This document shows, in pieces, positions 9,308 through 18,032 of a stretch of DNA of 56,461 nucleotides. The position numbers were made by a program, and so were the translations under genes. Origin of the DNA: G963666945 sp963666945 (GTDB lineage: Bacteria > Bacteroidota > Bacteroidia > Bacteroidales > Marinifilaceae); NCBI GenBank assembly GCA_963666945.2, contig CAXXRT010000048.1, forward strand, positions 1-56,461. Direction: 5' to 3'. Each line of letters opens with the position of its first letter. Position 1 is the stretch's first letter. The notes beneath the pieces are model-generated. The model was given only the letters and a program-made list of their open reading frames with translations. It did not search any database and had not been told where the DNA came from.

Positions 9308-9625
9308 ATGGCGATGTTATTAAGTTTTGAATTAAAGGTGACCACGATAAACAATTTATCGGGACATTGGAGAGGTGAAAATCTTAGATATATCCAGGTA
9401 AGAAATGTGGATAAAGACAAGGTTATTAAGATTCTTGATGGTGAAATTATAAAAGTCTACCATCATAAATGTGATGATGGATGGGAATTTGATATATTGG
9501 TTAGAGAAATCAGTTCTGTCCAAAATGATAGGTTAAAACAATATTTTAAAAATGGATTCTGTAACTTCGACTATATGATTGATAATATTATTGATTGTCA
9601 ATCTTGTGTAATCTCTAGAAAATAA
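9308..9625 (+). CDS. Hypothetical protein, 105 residues
   Basis: I do not recognise this protein. It is soluble, without signal peptide or membrane segment, and mixed in composition, with two C-terminal cysteines in DCQSCVISRK. Start choice between ATG at 9308 and a Met two codons later is open. It is flanked by 327 bases of featureless AT-rich DNA upstream (8981-9307 apart from the terminator) and by a long palindrome downstream, which supports a real stand-alone gene. Confidence 0.5.
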   Translation: MAMLLSFELKVTTINNLSGHWRGENLRYIQVRNVDKDKVIKILDGEIIKVYHHKCDDGWEFDILVREISSVQNDRLKQYFKNGFCNFDYMIDNIIDCQSCVISRK

Positions 9626-9641
9626 ATTCAATAGCTCGAAG

Positions 9642-9681
9642 TAATAGGTCACTCATTTTAATTAAAATGAGTGACCTATTA
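9642..9681. terminator. 40-bp perfect palindrome, probable bidirectional terminator
   Basis: The whole stretch equals its own reverse complement: TAATAGGTCACTCATTTT then AATT then its complement. In RNA it would form an 18-bp stem with a minimal loop. It lies 16 bases after the stop of the 105-residue protein. Such length is more than a terminator needs; a protein-binding site is also possible. Confidence 0.7.
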
Positions 9682-9862
9682 TACTAATAATCTTTTCCGT
9701 ATTTTATATTTTTGCAGCATTAAAAATTCGTTAATACATATATGAATTACTTTCAGTATAAAGTATGTTACAATTTAATGAAATTATGTTGTGTTCTTAA
9801 ATAATGGAAGTTATAATTGTATGGAAAAATGTCAGTTTAATAACTGAAGATATTAGAGAAAA

Positions 9863-10333
9863 ATGAAGAAGACAAATGCTGTAAGATTGCTTGATAAAGA
9901 AAAGATAAAATACGAGTTAATAGAGTATACTGTGAATGAAGATGATCTGGCTGCATCCCATATAGCAGAAGAACTGAATCAGGATCTTTCCCAAGTATTT
10001 AAAACGCTAGTGTTAAGAGGTAACAAGACTGGACCAATAGTAGCTGTAATCCCGGGAGATAAAGAGCTTAATCTTAAAGAAATTGCAAAAGTATCAGGAA
10101 ATAAGAGTGTAGAGATGATTCATGTTAAAGAACTTTTAGGACTTACAGGCTACATACGCGGAGGATGTTCACCCATTGGCATGAAAAAGAAATTCCCGAC
10201 ATTCATCAATGAATCATGTCAATCATTCGACTATATAATGATAAGTGCAGGGGTAAGAGGAATGCAAATAAAGATTAACCCCATGGATTTAGTGCAGGCG
10301 ACCAAAGCAGAAGTTGTCGCAGTAACAATCTAA
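9863..10333 (+). CDS. ybaK: Cys-tRNA(Pro) deacylase, YbaK/EbsC family
   Basis: 156-residue trans-editing enzyme that hydrolyses cysteine wrongly attached to tRNA-Pro. Family signatures: QVFKTLVLRG with the catalytic Lys47, AVIPGDKELNLK, and the substrate-loop block YIRGGCSPIGMKKKFPTFI. Full length for the family. Monocistronic; the upstream 180 bases are AT-rich with a possible TATTTTTG -7 box near 9710 but no matching upstream element. Confidence 0.93.
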   Translation: MKKTNAVRLLDKEKIKYELIEYTVNEDDLAASHIAEELNQDLSQVFKTLVLRGNKTGPIVAVIPGDKELNLKEIAKVSGNKSVEMIHVKELLGLTGYIRGGCSPIGMKKKFPTFINESCQSFDYIMISAGVRGMQIKINPMDLVQATKAEVVAVTI

Positions 10334-10838
10334 AACCTGGTAGAAATTAATATCTGTTACCAAAACAGGAGAGAATTTTATGCATAGACTGAAATTTATA
10401 AATATAAGGTAACAATTTGCCAGTAATATGAATTTTATCATATGTTCTTTAAAAATCACCATTATTAGGGATGTTTCTTTATTATTAGTGAGTGTGTTGA
10501 AATAAGTCGTTTATAATCAGCAATATGATAAAAGAATTGAATTTATTGATGTTGGAATAACAGATATTATAATATCTAAAATTTAATCAAAAAAATATAA
10601 ATTCGAATATGTTTATCGTTTGTATAAAATAATGATTCTTAAGAACATACAAATTTACTGCGGCTTTGTTTCTTATATTATTGTAGAATATTAAATAAAT
10701 TACAACAATTGCTTTTTAAATATTTTTATTGTCATTATGCATTAAATTTATATATTTACCATTGTAATTAAATCAATTTTAAAAATATTAAGGTAAATCT
10801 CATATACCAAAATATGAGAAAAATTAAAAAATGCAACT
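10334..10838. other. 505-base AT-rich intergenic region
   Basis: No ORF or RNA gene is visible. It holds the promoter of the next gene near its end, and a small hairpin TCTCATAT / ATATGAGA (10798-10819) in that gene's leader, 20 bases before the start codon. Confidence 0.6.
10728..10758 (+). promoter_or_regulatory. Bacteroidetes-type promoter of the secreted-protein gene
   Basis: ATTG (10728-10731), 19-base spacer, TATATTTA (10751-10758), one mismatch to TAnnTTTG. It gives a leader of roughly 75 bases containing a short hairpin. Confidence 0.5.
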
Positions 10839-11243
10839 ATGAAAAAATTAATGATGATTTTATTGCTAGTGACTCTGGCTTTCGGTACAACTAATGCAAA
10901 TATTGTATGGAGTGGACCAAACGATAATACATCAGGCGAAACTATTGGAGATCCAACTTTTGAAGATTTAAAATGGCAAATTGCTATTTATAACGGGGAG
11001 TTTCTTACTCAGGTTAGAGTATGTTATGAAGTTGTGGTAAATTTTATTGAAGAAACAATAGATTATATATTAAGTAATCTGGTTAGGGATAATTATACTT
11101 CGGAGGAAGAATTTGAAGTAAATAAACAGTTTTTTGAAACAAAGATACGTGAATTTAAAGCCAATTATGATGGAGGTGTTGCACACTTAGAAGCGTTCTT
11201 TTGTATAAGAGAATTTTGTGTTGATATAAACGAAGAGTATTAA
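10839..11243 (+). CDS. Small secreted protein of unknown function
   Basis: 134 residues with a clear Sec signal peptide (Lys-Lys then LMMILLLVTLAFGTTNA, cleavage near residue 21). The mature part is acidic and helical, with three cysteines (VCYEV, FFCIREFCV) that could form disulfides in the periplasm. I do not recognise a family. It lies 50 bases upstream of a lipoprotein gene in the same direction with a shared terminator, so the two are probably an operon. Confidence 0.7.
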   Translation: MKKLMMILLLVTLAFGTTNANIVWSGPNDNTSGETIGDPTFEDLKWQIAIYNGEFLTQVRVCYEVVVNFIEETIDYILSNLVRDNYTSEEEFEVNKQFFETKIREFKANYDGGVAHLEAFFCIREFCVDINEEY

Positions 11244-11293
11244 AATATCTTTGAAGAAGTAGAAGACTATACCGTTACATTAAATTTTAAGAA

Positions 11294-11992
11294 ATGCGGG
11301 GAATTATTATTTTTACAATTATTATATTGTTTTCTTCTTGTTCGAGCGGTGGCGATGATATAGATCCTTTCCTTTATTTAAAAAGCACAGAATTGGAATT
11401 AGTATGTGGAGATGCAGATACCCTTATTGTTGAGACAGCAGGTATAGAAATGTTACAATGGGAAACTGATAATGATTTCTCTATTACTGTTGACAACAAT
11501 GGTATTGTAAATGCTATTAGAGTAGGAGAGACTATAGTTACTGTAAAGGATATTGGAAGTGAATTACAGGCTAAATGTAATATAACAGTCAGTCCTAAAT
11601 ATTATACATATACAGAACCACCTCTTGTATTTGGAAGTAGTCAGGAAGAATTTAAGGAAGAAATGGAAAGACTGTCTGAATATTATTCACTTGTTTTCGG
11701 GAATGATATAGTCCAAAACTATAATTATTCGGATGATAATATTAGTTTGGCAATTTGTAGTTTTAAAGAAAATGAGTTGAAATCAATAATATTAAATATT
11801 AAGAAGAAATCTAATATTAATACATTTCTATCAGAAAGGTATAAGAAAATTAGCCAAACAGGTGATGGAGAAGATGAGCCGGCAATTCATTCTTTTATTA
11901 ACAAAGCTGGGGATTTAAGTATTATATATAAAGAGGAACTAGCTGAAGTAGGAAGCACCATAACTTATTCTCCTGTAGAGAAAACCGAATAA
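11294..11992 (+). CDS. Lipoprotein with Ig-like (BIG2-type) domain
   Basis: 232 residues. Lipobox LFSSC with lipidated Cys16. Residues ~28-105 look like a bacterial Ig-like domain: TELELVCGDADTLIVE, WETDNDFSITVDNNGIVNA and RVGETIVTVKD follow the BIG2 pattern of 'value in use versus time-invariant' strands. The remainder, ~110-232, is of unknown fold. Likely anchored in the outer membrane. Second gene of the unit starting at 10839. Confidence 0.75.
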   Translation: MRGIIIFTIIILFSSCSSGGDDIDPFLYLKSTELELVCGDADTLIVETAGIEMLQWETDNDFSITVDNNGIVNAIRVGETIVTVKDIGSELQAKCNITVSPKYYTYTEPPLVFGSSQEEFKEEMERLSEYYSLVFGNDIVQNYNYSDDNISLAICSFKENELKSIILNIKKKSNINTFLSERYKKISQTGDGEDEPAIHSFINKAGDLSIIYKEELAEVGSTITYSPVEKTE

Positions 11993-12011
11993 TAGAAAGA
12001 ACATAGAATAT

Positions 12012-12040
12012 AAATAGCCTGAGGATACCTCAGGCTATTT
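12012..12040 (+). terminator. Rho-independent terminator
   Basis: Arms AAATAGCCTGAGG and CCTCAGGCTATTT with a 3-base loop, followed by TTATTAT. It closes the 10839-11992 unit and may also serve the convergent minus-strand yyaL-like gene. Confidence 0.88.
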
Positions 12041-12093
12041 TATTATAATATCATTTGAAAATTTGGATGCTTTGTGGCTCATAAATAGCCGAT

Positions 12094-14131
12094 TTAGTAA
12101 GTTATATTTACTTTTTTAAACCATTCCATAGCAACCTCAACATCATCAACAGGCATTAAACATTTTCTGTCGCGACAGATGTAAATCATAGTTTTACCTT
12201 CTACCTGTTTGTCTTTTAGAAGTGGTAGTTCAGATGACTCTCCGCCTGAGAAGATGCATAATGGGTGATAGTGTTTTTGGATTTTGTGAGCCATTTCCAA
12301 GGCGTCAGGACCACAAATGGCTACTTCGTAGGGTTTATGGCTTATTAGCCCATATAATATTGCCCAGTTTGCATAATAAGGACCTCCCTTTATTACATGG
12401 TTTTTCACCTGGCCCAGCATGCGCTTCGATTTTTCAGTATATTCTTCTTTGTCGTAATATGTGCCTAGTCGAAATAATACCTCTGCCATAACTGAATTGG
12501 ATGATGGGATTACGTTATCGGGTATCTGGTATTTTCTGGTAATAAGATTCTCGCTTATGTCTGAGGTGTAGAAAAACATTCCGTTAACATTGTCGTAAAA
12601 GTGCTGAATGCTATAATCAACCATCAGCCTGCTTAAATCAAGCCATTCATTATTGAAAGTGACTTCATAAAGTCTTATATAGGCATCTGCAAGGAGTGCA
12701 TAATCATCTAAAAAACCCGGGATACTTGCTTTTCCGTCATTATAGCTCCTTAAAATGCTATTGTCTTTTTGTATTATCTTATTTTTAAGAAAGTTAGCGT
12801 TGTTTAATGCTACTTCTAAGTAGTGTTGAATACCCAGCGACTTATATGCCTCCACATAACCACTAAGCATGATCGCATTCCAGGAGGTTAATATCTTATC
12901 GTCGGTAGTTGGTCTTATTCTTTTGTTACGTGCTTTGAGTAAGGCAGCATTTGCATAAAAGAGAATGCTATTGAATTCTTCAATTGAGAGTCCTTTGCCA
13001 GTTGCAAATGCTTCTTTTCTTTGTTTCAGAAATAGTATATTATTGCCGTTTTCCCAGTTTCCGTTTTGGGTAATCTGGTAATATTCACCAATTAATTTTG
13101 CTGCTGAATCTTCTAATATATCATCAATTTCGTTTTTTGTCCATATATAATATTTACCTTCCTGACCTTCGCTATCTGCATTCAACGATGAATAAAATCC
13201 TCCTTCTTCACTTAGCATCTCGCTTTGAATAAAATCGAGTGTTGTTGTTACAACTTCTGCATATTCCTTTTTGCCTGTAATCTGATAAGCGTGAGAATAC
13301 AGGCTGACCAGTTGTGCATTGTCGTAAAGCATTTTCTCAAAATGGGGAATCTTCCAGTATTTGTCGACTGTATATCTGTAAAATCCTCCTCCAATCTGGT
13401 CGTAAATACCGCCCATCATTATGCTGTCAAGAGTTTTTTCAATCATATTGAAAGTTTTGTCTTTTCTCATAAAATAGTAATACTGTAGCATTGCTTCCCA
13501 ACCTATGGGTAAAGGAAATTTCTGATCGGATAAAAAGCCACCGTTTTCCTTGTCGATCATAATCTCCAGTGATGGGAATATCTTATTATAGTTCTCAATA
13601 TTGAAATCACCGCTATTCTCATGATTAAATTTAATTGGGATATTAGTGGATATTCCATTGGTAAGGTTTATTGCTTGTTCTTCAAGCTTGCTATATTCGT
13701 TTAAAAATAATTCGCTTATATGGTTTAACAACATAGCCCAGGTAGAAACAGGAAAATATGTACTGGCAAAAAATGGCTTTCCATCGGGCAGGGCAAATGC
13801 ATTAAGTGGCCATCCTGCATTTCCCCGATGCCAGAAGGGCTGCATCCATATATATCTGATCTATATCCGGTCGCTCTTCCCTGTCTATCTTTATACATAT
13901 AAAGTTATCATTCATTATTTTGGCAATGTGTTCGTCCATAAACGATTCGCGTGCCATTACATGACACCAGTGACAGGCAGCATAACCTATGCTTATAAGT
14001 AGCGGTTTATTTTCTGTTTTTGCTTTTTGCAATGCCTCATCGCCCCATTCATACCAGTCAACGGGGTTGTTGGCATGCTGTCTTAGGTAAGGACTGCTTG
14101 CCTGGGCTAATCTGTTAAGTGTGTTTTTCAT
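12094..14131 (-). CDS. YyaL/SPATA20-like thioredoxin-domain protein, frame broken once
   Basis: Family of about 680 residues: N-terminal thioredoxin-like domain followed by a (alpha/alpha)6 toroid related to N-acylglucosamine 2-epimerase. Visible motifs are SPYLRQHANNPVDWYEW, ACHWCHVM (redox CxxC), DREERPDID, GGWPLN-type AGWPLNAF, PDGKPFFASTYFP, HFEKMLYDNAQL and LADAYIRLYE. The frame shifts in the run GGGGAAA (minus strand, 13820-13826); removing one A joins ASG to NAGWPLN exactly as in the family, so this is one gene. Biochemical role is not established for the family. It starts 13 bases after the NAD(P)-binding gene. Confidence 0.88.
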
Positions 14132-14144
14132 TTACTCCCGTTTT

Positions 14145-15029
14145 TTATCTTGTTTTCTTCAATGCGTCTAAATAACTTATTGGTTTTATGCCCAATATGT
14201 AGTCTATATCATGATTTCTGCATACAACTTCAACTTTCATGCTGTTAACCAGTGCAATTGCAAGATTATATGTTGTTGATGTTATGAAGAATAACCAATA
14301 CGATGATAGTCTTGGTGTCATTATGGGCAAGGTAATTATCAGTCTCTTTAGGCCCATTGTTTTAGCATAACCAAGCATCATTTCTTTATAGCTGAGAATA
14401 TCAGGACCTCCTATATCGAAATTTTTGTCGTATGTCTCTAATTTGAATAGAGTTTCTGATAAAAAAGATATAACATCATCTACGCCTATGGGCTGACATT
14501 TTGTGTTGACCCACTTGGGAGCTACCATAACGGGTAGTTTTTCTACCAGATCTTTAATTATTTGAAAAGATGCGCTCCCGGAGCCTATAATAATTCCTGC
14601 GCGTAATGTTGTAAAATAATAATTACCTTTCGACAGCTCGTCTTCCACTGCTTTTCTTGAGGCGAGATGTCGTGACAGGTTTTTCTCGTTTATTATGCCG
14701 CTTAGGTATATTACATGTTCTACATTTGTATTGCTAAGTGCTTCCCTGAAATTCTGTGCGGTACTTATTTCAAGCTCCTCATACTCTCTGGTAGATGACA
14801 TGGAATGCATTAAATAATAGGCACCATTGATATCTTTGGGTATATTTTTCAAGGACATCTTATCCAGAAAATCGACTTCAATTACCTGAATCTTTTCCAT
14901 TAATTCAGGATCAATATTTAATTTGTGTTTGTGTCTAACACAGCAAATTACCTCATGACCTTTTTTTATGAGTTCTGGTAGAAGTTTCGTTCCTATATAT
15001 CCATTGGCTCCGGTTAGTAGTACTTTCAT
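14145..15029 (-). CDS. NAD(P)-binding atypical SDR (NmrA/YbjT-like)
   Basis: 294 residues with the Rossmann motif TGANGYIG at residues 6-13, a YLMHSM block and a YLSGI block typical of NDUFA9/YbjT-like atypical short-chain dehydrogenases; the canonical Tyr-x3-Lys catalytic pair is not evident. Many Bacteroidetes relatives carry an extra C-terminal DUF2867 domain; this one stops just where that domain would begin, so it is the short form or truncated. Its ATG overlaps the stop of the DUF6266 gene by 4 bases (ATGA), and yyaL follows closely, so the three form an operon. Confidence 0.82.
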   Translation of the reverse strand: MKVLLTGANGYIGTKLLPELIKKGHEVICCVRHKHKLNIDPELMEKIQVIEVDFLDKMSLKNIPKDINGAYYLMHSMSSTREYEELEISTAQNFREALSNTNVEHVIYLSGIINEKNLSRHLASRKAVEDELSKGNYYFTTLRAGIIIGSGSASFQIIKDLVEKLPVMVAPKWVNTKCQPIGVDDVISFLSETLFKLETYDKNFDIGGPDILSYKEMMLGYAKTMGLKRLIITLPIMTPRLSSYWLFFITSTTYNLAIALVNSMKVEVVCRNHDIDYILGIKPISYLDALKKTR

Positions 15030-15673
15030 ATAATTGGCTTTACATTCACATACGAATTATGTGAATATGATGTTCCATCAATTCCCTTGAAATAGGGGTA
15101 AAGATGAATAGTTGAATTTCCCTTAAATGGAAGGTCTATCAAGGCTTTTTCCTGTTTTCTTATAAAGGAAATATTATTTATAATTCTTAGATTGTAGGAA
15201 TAATTATCTTCCTCGATTGCTACAAGATTTAAATTATCGTATGCATTATTGATTTCTGTTTCCGGATTATAACTCCAATGGATAAAAATTTTCGATCTAT
15301 CTTTTCCATCTGCTTTTCCATATAGATTTCCGGCAATGGGCAAATCTCCCTGTGAAAATTGCAGTTGCTCGTAGTTGTTTATGCTTCCATTTTCACTGAA
15401 AGCATGTATATTTGCCTGAGTGAATTTATTAAAGCCCATATTGTGCTTGGATATGGGATTCCATATTTCTTTTATTAATGGTCTGAATACCTTTTTAGCT
15501 AGTCCTGTAACTGCTCTGAATTTCATTCTATGGGACTGTTGTCTATATGTGCGTGGATTACTTACATGATCTGGCATTATTCTTATATAATCGATACCTT
15601 TCCAACTGGATTGAATTATTCTTCCCACTTTTCCTGATCCTCCTTTTAATAAACTTCCATGTAAATTACTCAT
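15026..15673 (-). CDS. DUF6266 family protein
   Basis: 215 residues, matching the Bacteroidetes DUF6266 pattern: GSGKVGRIIQSSWKGIDYIR, then NPRTYRQQSHRMKF, followed by a predicted helical part and a beta-rich C-terminal half. Basic N-terminus, no signal peptide or membrane segment. Function of the family is unknown. Unusually it is translationally coupled (4-base overlap) to an SDR gene, and a second member lies divergently 467 bases away. A TAAATTTG -7-like box is present upstream near 15745. Confidence 0.82.
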   Translation of the reverse strand: MSNLHGSLLKGGSGKVGRIIQSSWKGIDYIRIMPDHVSNPRTYRQQSHRMKFRAVTGLAKKVFRPLIKEIWNPISKHNMGFNKFTQANIHAFSENGSINNYEQLQFSQGDLPIAGNLYGKADGKDRSKIFIHWSYNPETEINNAYDNLNLVAIEEDNYSYNLRIINNISFIRKQEKALIDLPFKGNSTIHLYPYFKGIDGTSYSHNSYVNVKPII

Positions 15674-16140
15674 AGTTTCTCTTTTTTGTTTTTAATTGTA
15701 AATTATTTATTGAAATGATTCTTATTGATATATTTAACAAAACAAATTTATGAAAAGGTTGTCAATTGAACAGTAATTCGGGTGTTTTTGCTTGTTGGTA
15801 CTCAATTTTTCTCTTATCTGCTTTCTCTTCTTTGCTTTTATGTGTTTAAGAAATTTATTTACGGGGATTTATCTGTTTTTATAATCATGTATTGTGGTTA
15901 AAACCTTGCATTACTGTTGTTCTGTAAAGGGGATGACTAAATGCCATGGTCGTACAAAGCTCCTGTCATAGTCGTACCAAGTCTCCTCTTTCTGGTATCT
16001 GACTGGTGTCTTATTGGTTATTTTTTTGTCACTATTACCACAAAGTATTGAAAAAGTAAAGCTGAAATTAGGGGATGGTATAAATAATTATTATATTTGA
16101 CATAAACGTATTAATGATTTTATTATAACAATTAAATGAT
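15674..16140. other. Divergent intergenic region between the two DUF6266 genes
   Basis: 467 bases with no ORF. It holds two imperfect direct copies of a motif close to ATRGTCGTACMAAG (15946-15960 and 15968-15982), spaced 22 bases, i.e. two helical turns, as for a dimeric regulator. A TATATTTG box lies near 16095 facing the plus-strand gene, without a good upstream element. Confidence 0.4.
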
Positions 16141-16761
16141 ATGGCACGATATAATAATAATTCAAAAGCAGGCATAGTAGGTAAACTTGGTCCTTTAGTA
16201 CTTACTCCTGATGCAGTAAGAACCAGACCCCGAAAGCGTATTGCTGACGGATGGACTAGTGATCAGAAGGCCCAGAGGGATAGAATGAAGTCTGTTGCTG
16301 GTTTATACAGAAAAGTGAAATATCCGGTAGTTGAGTATGTATGGCTTAAAACAATGCCTTCAAGAAGGGTGGCGTATAACCAGTTTGTAAAGAATAATAT
16401 GGATGCTTTTGACCGCAATGGGGTTCTGGCAGATCCGCTTATGCTTAAAATGACTGTTGGTGATTTGAAGCTTCCTTTTAAGATGGGGGCTGTTGTGTCC
16501 AAATTAAATACTAGTTTTATTCATGTGAGTTGGGAAAATAATCTCCCGGAAGGGTGGGATGGATGTTTCGATTCTCTGATGGGGATATTCTTTAACGGTG
16601 ACTCTTTCAGTCTTCCTCTTGATTTTAAAGCCTGTCGTAAGGATAACCATGCTTTTATTCGTTTTCCTGAAGAATATTGCGAAGGATATTATTTGTATCT
16701 TTTCTTTATAAGTCGGATAAAACAAAAATCTCGAATAGCTTTTCTGTCAGATTGTAAGTGA
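16141..16761 (+). CDS. DUF6266 family protein, divergent member
   Basis: 206 residues sharing the architecture of the 15026-15673 protein: GIVGKLGPLVLTP at the N-terminus, a basic stretch (RTRPRKRIADGWTSDQKAQR), the helical block with YNQFVKNNMDAF aligning to FNKFTQANIHAF, and the DLKLPFK block aligning to DLPIAG, then FIHVSWENN aligning to FIHWSYNPE. Ends in a lysine-rich tail. Clearly a paralogue, but with low identity. Unknown function. Followed by a strong bidirectional terminator. Confidence 0.72.
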   Translation: MARYNNNSKAGIVGKLGPLVLTPDAVRTRPRKRIADGWTSDQKAQRDRMKSVAGLYRKVKYPVVEYVWLKTMPSRRVAYNQFVKNNMDAFDRNGVLADPLMLKMTVGDLKLPFKMGAVVSKLNTSFIHVSWENNLPEGWDGCFDSLMGIFFNGDSFSLPLDFKACRKDNHAFIRFPEEYCEGYYLYLFFISRIKQKSRIAFLSDCK

Positions 16762-16829
16762 ATTGGAATTTAATAAAATCATATCGTTTATAAACAGGAT
16801 TACTTACTGATATAAATAGAAAACAAAAA

Positions 16830-16852
16830 CCCGGATTGTTTTACAATCCGGG
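16830..16852. terminator. Bidirectional terminator between convergent genes
   Basis: Arms CCCGGATTGT and ACAATCCGGG with a 3-base loop, T-run on both sides. Serves the DUF6266 gene on the plus strand and the BFD-type gene on the minus strand. Confidence 0.9.
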
Positions 16853-16862
16853 CTTTTTATTT

Positions 16863-17036
16863 TTAAAGATTTTCATCTAATATTTCCTGAATATCTTCCA
16901 CGCATCCGCCGCAGCCTGTCCCTGCTTCTGTTTCTTCCTGAATGTCTTCTACTGTTTTACAGCCTTTTTCCTTGATTGCTTTAATGATATCTTCTTTAGA
17001 TACTCCCATGCAATGACAAATAATTTCTTCTGACAT
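16863..17036 (-). CDS. BFD-like [2Fe-2S]-binding mini-protein
   Basis: 57 residues beginning MSEEIICHCMGVSKEDII and ending GTGCGGCVEDIQEILDENL. The CxC plus CxxC spacing (Cys7, Cys9, then GCGGC) is the signature of the bacterioferritin-associated-ferredoxin / NirB middle domain (Fer2_BFD), which binds one [2Fe-2S] cluster. Whole stand-alone domain, with no reductase partner next to it. Likely electron carrier or iron-mobilising partner. No ferritin gene is in the window. Confidence 0.88.
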   Translation of the reverse strand: MSEEIICHCMGVSKEDIIKAIKEKGCKTVEDIQEETEAGTGCGGCVEDIQEILDENL

Positions 17037-17283
17037 AGTTTAATTTTTTTGGTTATTAGTTTTTAATCCGTTCTAAACAAATTTAATAAAATAACATTAT
17101 ATATTCAAGTTATTGTCGTGGTTTAATATACTTCAAATTAGTCCATGAGGTTTGAATATTATATTTATACCTCTTAGGGAACTATTTACGAAAACTGGAA
17201 GTTATTTCTACTATATTGCTTAGTATGTATTTATTATTATACGGAACAAATAAAAATATAATATAATTGTGGTAATATATATA

Positions 17284-18026
17284 TTAAGATAGAAGGGAAG
17301 CGGCTTCGCTGTCAAGATGCCATTGTATGTTGCCGTTGGGTGGAGAAATATAATAGGCCGGCAGGTTTTCTATTCCCTTTTTATTTTCGAGGATAGTAGC
17401 TACGATATTAGCCTTATGGCTACCTGAGACCATAAATATGATTTTCCGGGCATTATTTATTATCCTGCCACTAAGGGTAATTCGTTTTTGATTTGTTTGA
17501 GGGTGGATAGATACATTGCATATTTTATATGAATCAATTAATTCCATTTGATTTGGAAAGATAGAAGCTGTGTGCCCGTCTTCGCCGAGTCCCAATATAA
17601 TTAGATCAAAAACAGGCATTTTTATTATGAGACATGGTATGGTTAGAAATTTCAAATGAATAGCGATCGGCCTCTTTTCCGGGAAGTGATTCTCCTTTTA
17701 TTCTATGAATGTTTCTTTTTTGGAATATCAATGAACTTTAGTAGATGCTTATTTGCATTTGCGTAATTACTTTCAGCATCTGTCGGAGCGACACATCTTT
17801 CATCTACCCAGAATATATGAACAGAATCCCATGGAATGGAGTTTGCATATTTGTTTTTTAAAATCTCAAATAATTTAACAGGTGTTCTTCCCCCGGAAAG
17901 TGCTATAGTACATATACCTTCTGACTTAACAGAGTTCTCTATCCATGAAGCTACCTCACTGGCAACTTCTTTTGCAAGATTATATTCATTGGAGTATACA
18001 TTTATTTCTTTTACCATTATTGACAT
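17284..18026 (-). CDS. pgl: 6-phosphogluconolactonase, frame broken twice
   Basis: DevB/SOL-type 6-phosphogluconolactonase that hydrolyses the lactone made by Zwf. Visible motifs: ALSGGRTP near residue 45, FWVDERCVAPTDAESNY, and LGLGEDGHTASIFP. Two single-base insertions break the frame: the TTT at 17712-17714 (or neighbouring T run) and TTTTT at 17619-17623 (plus-strand coordinates). Removing one base at each gives a continuous protein of about 245 residues. It starts 6 bases after zwf and is last in the gnd-zwf-pgl operon. Confidence 0.88.
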
Positions 18027-18032
18027 GTGTTG

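Noticed and set aside
13820..13826. Programmed frameshift in the yyaL-like gene
   Set aside because: The site lacks a slippery heptamer and pseudoknot, and is one of a series of identical overcall-type errors in the area.
15026..16761. Prophage remnant
   Set aside because: DUF6266 has no phage structural or integrase neighbours here and both genes are intact.
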